From assembly GCA_964472505.1 (NCBI GenBank), contig CAYYQW010000109.1, positions 1-9,498 on the forward strand: a stretch of 9,498 bases of DNA, read 5' to 3'. Position 1 is the first letter of the stretch. Each line of letters starts with the position of its first letter. This DNA comes from JAYEIA01 sp964472505. Its GTDB lineage: Bacteria; Bacteroidota; Bacteroidia; Bacteroidales; JAADGE01. The notes beneath the pieces were generated by a model. It ran no database searches and had not been told where the DNA came from. It saw only the letters and a list, made by a program, of their open reading frames with translations. Shown one piece after another: positions 5,962 to 9,498 of this stretch. The translations under genes and the position numbers were made by a program.

Positions 5962-7149
5962 TTAAACGCCGAATCGTTCACTGCTTCGCAAATTAATACG
6001 TTCAAGTGCTTCGCCCGGATTTTTAAACTTATTGGCGAACATCATAGCGGCAATAACATAAGGTTTGTAGCCGGCTTCTATGTATGTATCAATTCTGTGT
6101 TTATCAAAAGTTTCATTGCTTATTTCGCCTGCTTTGCAAGAAAGTCCGGAAATGTCGGCCGGCAGGCAATGCATGTAGGCAGCTTTGCCGTTTTTGGTGA
6201 GTTTCTCTATATTGGCATTGTACTCCCAATCTTTGTGTTTTGCATTTTCGGTTAAGCAAGATTTCTCTAATTCGTCCAAACCTTTGGTGTCTTTATTTTT
6301 CAGCAATTCGGTTCGTTTTTGCATCACATGCATGGGAGCCCAGCTTTTAGGATAAACAATATCTGCTCCTTTCATGGCATCCTTCATGGAATGGCTTATT
6401 TTAAAACTTCCGCCGCTGCTTTTAGCGTTTTTCTCGGCCATTTGTGTAATTTCCGGTATCAGGTCATAGCCTTCCGGATAAGCCAATTCAATATCCATTC
6501 CGAAACGCGACATAAGCCCGATTATGCCTTGCGGCACCGACATGGGTTTTCCGTAGCTTGGCGAGTAAGCCCAGCTCATCACCATTTTTTTGCCTTTTAA
6601 AGCTTCTAAAGAACCAAATTTATTTTGCAGGTGCAGAAGATCAGCCATGGATTGTGTGGGGTGGTCTTGATCGCATTGCAAGTTTATGACTCCGGGGCGT
6701 TGCGGCAATACATCCTGCTCAAAACCGTCTTTCAGGGCTGCGGATACTTCGCGCATGTATCGGTTGCCTTCGCCGAGATACATATCATCGCGTATGCCTA
6801 TAAAATCACCCAGAAATGAAATCATGTTGGCCGTTTCTCTGACGGTTTCTCCGTGAGCAATTTGTGATTTGCTTTCATCCATATCCTGTACTTCAAGCCC
6901 CAAAAGGTTGGCTGCCGAAGCATAAGAGAAACGAGTACGTGTGGATTGGTCTCTAAATAGAGAAACGGCCAATCCGGATTTGAATACTTTGGGAGAAATG
7001 TTTCGTTCTCGCATTTCTTTAAGAATTTGGGCTACCGTAAGAATGGTTTTTAAATCATCATCACTTTTTTCCCAAGTTAATAAGAAATCTTTTCCGAATA
7101 AGTCGTTTTTAAGCGCTTTGAGCGCTTCAATATTTTTTCGTATTGCCAT
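5962..7149 (-). CDS. ygeW: Knotted carbamoyltransferase YgeW
   Basis: A 395-residue member of the aspartate/ornithine carbamoyltransferase superfamily, YgeW branch. The carbamoyl-phosphate loop is FRDQSTRTRFS (65-75; STRTR 69-73), followed by KSQIAHGETVRETANM. DHPTQSMAD (162-170) and MHCLPADISG (326-335) are the other superfamily signatures. WAYSPSYGKPMSVPQGIIGL (193-212) and YPKSWAP (266-272) match the E. coli YgeW pattern as I remember it along nearly the full length. The physiological amino substrate is not settled; in the purine/urate cluster it is proposed to act on ureido intermediates, releasing carbamoyl phosphate that can yield ATP. Ordinary aspartate and ornithine transcarbamylases are shorter (about 310-340 residues) and lack these segments. 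It lies 39 bp downstream of ygeY in one operon and is closed by a strong terminator. No partner carbamate kinase is in the window. Confidence 0.95.
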   Translation of the reverse strand: MAIRKNIEALKALKNDLFGKDFLLTWEKSDDDLKTILTVAQILKEMRERNISPKVFKSGLAVSLFRDQSTRTRFSYASAANLLGLEVQDMDESKSQIAHGETVRETANMISFLGDFIGIRDDMYLGEGNRYMREVSAALKDGFEQDVLPQRPGVINLQCDQDHPTQSMADLLHLQNKFGSLEALKGKKMVMSWAYSPSYGKPMSVPQGIIGLMSRFGMDIELAYPEGYDLIPEITQMAEKNAKSSGGSFKISHSMKDAMKGADIVYPKSWAPMHVMQKRTELLKNKDTKGLDELEKSCLTENAKHKDWEYNANIEKLTKNGKAAYMHCLPADISGLSCKAGEISNETFDKHRIDTYIEAGYKPYVIAAMMFANKFKNPGEALERINLRSSERFGV

Positions 7150-7188
7150 ATTATATATTATTAATGTTTGAAATGTTTGTTATTTAGT

Positions 7189-8388
7189 TTATATCTCTTT
7201 GCTTAGCTCATAGGCTAAGGCTGCATAAAAAGCACTGGCTTTGGTAAGATGTTCAATCGGTACTTTTTCGTTGGGCGCATGAGCCAATACCTCATTGCCC
7301 GGGCCAAAACCTATCAGAGGAACTTTATAGTATCCGTTTATGGTAACGCCGTTGGTTGAGAATGTCCATTTATCAATTTTTGGGTCATTGCCGAAAATAT
7401 TTTTAAATGCTTTAGCTCCGGTTTGTACCCACGGGTGTGATTCTTCCAATTTCCAAGTAGGATAATATTTTTCCATACCGTACACTTTCCCGGTCCAAGC
7501 TTTTTCTTCGTAATGCATTACTTCTACCTTGCCGCCGTGGGCTTCTACAAGGGCTTGTACTTCGGCAGTGGCTGATTCTTTGGTTTCGCCCCAAGTCAAT
7601 CGACGATCTAAATGCAGATGAGCATAGTCGGAAACGGCACAGAGCGACGGACTGCCGGATTTAAATTCAGAAATGGTTATGGTTCCTTTACCAAGAAAAT
7701 CATCGTGTTTTAGGTTTTCATTGAGCTTCTCTATCTCAAGTGCCGCTCGTGATGCTTTGTATATGGCGTTCTCGCCGCGTTCGGGAGCCGATCCGTGGCA
7801 GGATATACCGCTAAAAGTAACGCGCATTTCCATGCGGCCGCGGTGTCCTCGGTATATGTTGAGATTGGTGGGTTCTGTGCTCACGGCAAAATCCGGCCGA
7901 ATGTTTTCTTCTTCCCAAAGGTATTTCCAACACAGCCCGTCGCAATCTTCCTCCATTACGGTACCGGTAAAATAAATGGTAAGATCTTTGTCAAAAGCCA
8001 GTTCTTTAAGTATTCGTCCGCTTGTTACAAAAGCGGCAGCACCGCCTTCCTGATCTACGCTTCCGCGACCGTGAACATAACCGTCTTTGATTTCGCCGCC
8101 GAGCGGGTCAAAATCCCAGTTATCCGGATTGCCCAAGTCAACGGTATCCATGTGAGCATCAATGGCTAATATTTTCTTTCCTTGTCCTATTCTGCCGATT
8201 ACATTTCCGAGTCCGTCGATGCGTACCTCATCAAAACCGGCTTCTTCCATTTGGCGCTTCAGTAGTTTTTGAACATCTTCTTCACCCATGCTGAGTGATT
8301 TTAGCTTAATCATTTCGGAAAGGTTTTTCGCTGTATAGTCTGCGTATTTTTCCGAAAGTTCTTGTATTTTTGAAAAGATTTGATCCAT
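7189..8388 (-). CDS. ygeY: YgeY-family M20 metallohydrolase
   Basis: A 399-residue cytosolic di-zinc hydrolase of the M20/ArgE-DapE-CPG2 superfamily, in the subfamily linked to selenium metabolism. Metal ligands and catalytic acids are visible: H79 and D81 (DAHMDTV), D112 (GSVDQEGG), catalytic E146 and ligand E147 (VMEEDCDGLCW), E172 (STEPT) and H370 (LAHAPNEK). The lid/dimerisation domain spans about 182-300. WTFSTNGV (341-348), GFGPGNE (360-366) and RGHRGRMEMRV (180-190) are typical of YgeY rather than ArgE or DapE. In the purine/urate cluster it is thought to hydrolyse an amide or ureido bond of a ring-opened intermediate; the exact substrate is inferred. It is the first gene of the ygeY-ygeW operon. 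A copy of part of its first 20 codons appears to lie, decayed, in the intergenic region upstream (8560-8635). Confidence 0.94.
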   Translation of the reverse strand: MDQIFSKIQELSEKYADYTAKNLSEMIKLKSLSMGEEDVQKLLKRQMEEAGFDEVRIDGLGNVIGRIGQGKKILAIDAHMDTVDLGNPDNWDFDPLGGEIKDGYVHGRGSVDQEGGAAAFVTSGRILKELAFDKDLTIYFTGTVMEEDCDGLCWKYLWEEENIRPDFAVSTEPTNLNIYRGHRGRMEMRVTFSGISCHGSAPERGENAIYKASRAALEIEKLNENLKHDDFLGKGTITISEFKSGSPSLCAVSDYAHLHLDRRLTWGETKESATAEVQALVEAHGGKVEVMHYEEKAWTGKVYGMEKYYPTWKLEESHPWVQTGAKAFKNIFGNDPKIDKWTFSTNGVTINGYYKVPLIGFGPGNEVLAHAPNEKVPIEHLTKASAFYAALAYELSKEI

Positions 8389-8416
8389 ATTGTATTATAT
8401 AATTTGAAGTGAAAGG

Positions 8417-8446
8417 CAAAAGTAAAAAAAACTCCGCTTTTTACGA
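8417..8446 (-). promoter_or_regulatory. Candidate promoter of ygeY-ygeW
   Basis: The minus strand carries TACTTTTG (8417-8424), a TAnnTTTG match about 29 bp before the ygeY start. A TTTCG-like element sits 19 bp upstream (around 8444-8448), a weak -33. Short 5' leader expected. Confidence 0.4.
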
Positions 8447-8559
8447 AACTATTAATCTGCAACAATACCATTCGCTTGAAATATTATAGAGAATAAAGTA
8501 TCTTAATACATCAGAAATAGTACCAAAGTAATTCTGTAGGATATTTATTTAATCACGAT

Positions 8560-8635
8560 TAACGGTTGAGAGTTTTTCTGTTGAATATTTTGCATCTTTT
8601 TATGAAAGTTCTTGTATTTTTGAACATATTTTGAG
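8560..8635 (-). pseudogene. Decayed fragment of a ygeY 5' end
   Basis: Positions 8591-8624 match 8341-8374 inside ygeY at 30 of 34 bases, including a 21-base exact core (8604-8624 against 8354-8374). Read in the ygeY frame on the minus strand, the copy gives SKIQELS, a stop codon, then KDAKYSTEKLST. The gene itself has SKIQELSEKYADYTAKNLSE, so similarity continues without gaps beyond the exact core. There is no start codon at the equivalent place. It therefore looks like the remnant of a partial duplication of ygeY or a ygeY paralogue; a chance AT-rich match is less likely. Confidence 0.5.
8615..8622 (+). promoter_or_regulatory. -7 box candidate of yqeY
   Basis: TATTTTTG matches TAnnTTTG and lies about 60 bp before ATG 8682. 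A TTTTG ends at 8592, 22 bp upstream, slightly long for a -33 element. The same octamer occurs inside ygeY (8365-8372) because both belong to the duplicated segment, which lowers confidence. Confidence 0.35.
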
Positions 8636-8681
8636 TTTGAGTATCGAAAAATAAATGATCATTCACAATAAAACACATTTT

Positions 8682-9125
8682 ATGAGCTTATTTGACAGAA
8701 TTAATGAAGACATTAAAAGTGCCATGAAAAACAAAGACAAGGAACGTCTGGAAGCTTTACGAGCCATAAAGTCTGAATTGTTATTATTGAAAACTTCGGG
8801 CAAAGGAGAACTTACAGAGGAATTGGAAATTCAGGCATTGCAAAAAATGGTAAAACAACGCAAAGAATCGGCTAAAATATATGCTACGGAAGGACGCAAG
8901 GAGTTGGCTGACAGAGAACTGAAAGAGTCTGCTTTTATTGAGCCTTATCTTCCGGAACAACTGTCGGAGGAAGAGGTGGAAGCTGCCGTAAAAAAAATCA
9001 TAGAAAAAACCGGTGCCGATAGCATGAAAGACATGGGCAAGGTTATGGGAGCTGCCGTAAAAGAATTGCAGGGAAAAGCGGAAGGAAGCCTAATTGCCCA
9101 AAAAGTGAAAGATTTGTTGAGTTAA
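8682..9125 (+). CDS. yqeY: GatB/YqeY domain protein
   Basis: A 147-residue small, helical, soluble protein of the stand-alone YqeY family, related to the C-terminal tail domain of GatB, the tRNA-dependent amidotransferase subunit. Family landmarks: MSLFDRINEDIKSAM at the N terminus, RLEALRAIKSEL (22-33), VKQRKESAKIY (57-67), IEPYLPEQLSEEE (86-98) and DMGKVMG (117-123). The length equals the usual 147-150 residues when started at ATG 8682. An in-frame ATG at 8655 would add nine unlike residues (MIIHNKTHF) and is less likely. The cellular role is not firmly established; tRNA or amidotransferase-related functions are proposed from domain homology. The gene is transcribed divergently from ygeY and appears monocistronic. 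No clear intrinsic terminator follows; instead a tandem repeat array begins at the stop codon. Confidence 0.93.
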   Translation: MSLFDRINEDIKSAMKNKDKERLEALRAIKSELLLLKTSGKGELTEELEIQALQKMVKQRKESAKIYATEGRKELADRELKESAFIEPYLPEQLSEEEVEAAVKKIIEKTGADSMKDMGKVMGAAVKELQGKAEGSLIAQKVKDLLS

Positions 9126-9498
9126 TTTTTGCAAGCTTTGATATTAAAACCTTTGAGCCATAGCGGCAATGACAACAGAGCCACAAAGACACGAAGGCAC
9201 AAAGGAAATGGTTTAATTGTTTTGGAAGCTGTAATATTTAAAGATTTAGTGCCTTAGAGTTTTAACGGCAATAATAAGAGAGCCACAAAGACACGAAGGC
9301 ACAAAGGAAATGAGATTAATTTTTGCAAACTGTAATATTTAAAGATTTAGTGCCTTAGAGCCTTAGTGGCAAAAATAACATGGACAGAACGAAGACACAA
9401 AGGAAATGAGTTTAATTGTTTTGCAAACTGTAATATTAAAAACTTAGTGCCTTAGAGTTTTAACGGCAATAATAAGAGAGCCACAAAGACACGAAGGC
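9122..9498. repeat. Tandem array of ~91-103-bp units with internal inverted repeats
   Basis: Nearly four imperfect units run past the window end. The marker TTAATTnTTTTG, or its first-copy form TTAATTTTTGC, recurs at 9122, 9213, 9316 and 9412. AAAGGAAATG recurs at 9201, 9303 and 9399, and GTGCCTTAGAG at 9249, 9350 and 9447. Within a unit, the 21-base arms 9249-9269 and 9282-9302 form an imperfect inverted repeat (GTGCCTT at one end, AAGGCAC at the other) around a 12-base spacer, so each unit could fold into a hairpin. The first copy overlaps the yqeY stop codon. No ORF of note crosses it. The GCCACAAAGACACGAAGGCAC-type motif, on one strand or the other, resembles dispersed intergenic repeats I recall from Bacteroidetes genomes. 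Confidence 0.85.

Noticed and set aside
5962..7149. Ornithine or aspartate carbamoyltransferase
   Set aside because: The length and the SYGKPMSVPQGIIGL, YPKSWAP and PADISG segments are those of YgeW; no arginine or pyrimidine biosynthesis genes are nearby.
7189..8388. ArgE or DapE (arginine or lysine biosynthesis) as the identity of the M20 protein
   Set aside because: The VMEEDCDGLCW, WTFSTNGV and GFGPGNE segments and the adjacent ygeW fit YgeY better.
9122..9498. CRISPR array
   Set aside because: The conserved blocks are interspersed across the whole unit of about 100 bp, the units diverge, and no constant repeat with variable 30-40-bp spacers is present.

Overview
The window looks like a chromosomal segment of a member of the Bacteroidetes, probably anaerobic or fermentative. 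Three things point there. Several intergenic regions carry the Bacteroidetes -7 promoter box TAnnTTTG, and one has a TTG 19 bp upstream. Starts lack Shine-Dalgarno sequences and intergenic DNA is AT-rich. Gene types are also typical of the phylum: a LytTR response regulator, a lipoprotein subtilase with an acidic stretch right after the lipid Cys, and a YgjV-GNAT protein. Genus cannot be told from the sequence.

Layout from left to right. Positions 1-369 are non-coding. 370-2359 (minus) is a two-gene unit: a LytTR response regulator followed 10 bp later by an SsnA-type aminohydrolase. 2360-2535 is a divergent promoter region with 9-bp direct repeats phased at exactly 21 bp. 2536-3765 (plus) encodes a secreted S8 lipoprotein peptidase, ended by a GCAA-tetraloop terminator. 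4062-5738 (minus) is a YgjV/GNAT membrane protein followed by GalE. A 17-bp perfect terminator at 5905-5943 closes the next minus-strand operon, ygeY-ygeW (5962-8388). 8389-8681 is a divergent intergenic region holding what looks like a decayed copy of the 5' end of ygeY. 8682-9125 (plus) is yqeY. From the yqeY stop codon to the window end runs a tandem array of units of about 91-103 bp, containing inverted repeats.

Metabolic theme: SsnA, YgeW and YgeY are three members of the enterobacterial/clostridial ygeW-ygeX-ygeY-hyuA-ygfK-ssnA-xdhD cluster, which is linked to selenium-dependent molybdenum hydroxylases and anaerobic purine/urate breakdown. Here they share a strand and lie within 8 kb, but are split into two transcription units separated by unrelated genes. 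YgeX, HyuA, YgfK and XdhD are not in the window. The most novel-looking element is the phased repeat set between the regulator and the subtilase. Its 9-bp repeat plus 12-bp spacer geometry is what LytTR proteins typically recognise, which suggests that the regulator controls itself (with ssnA) and/or the protease.
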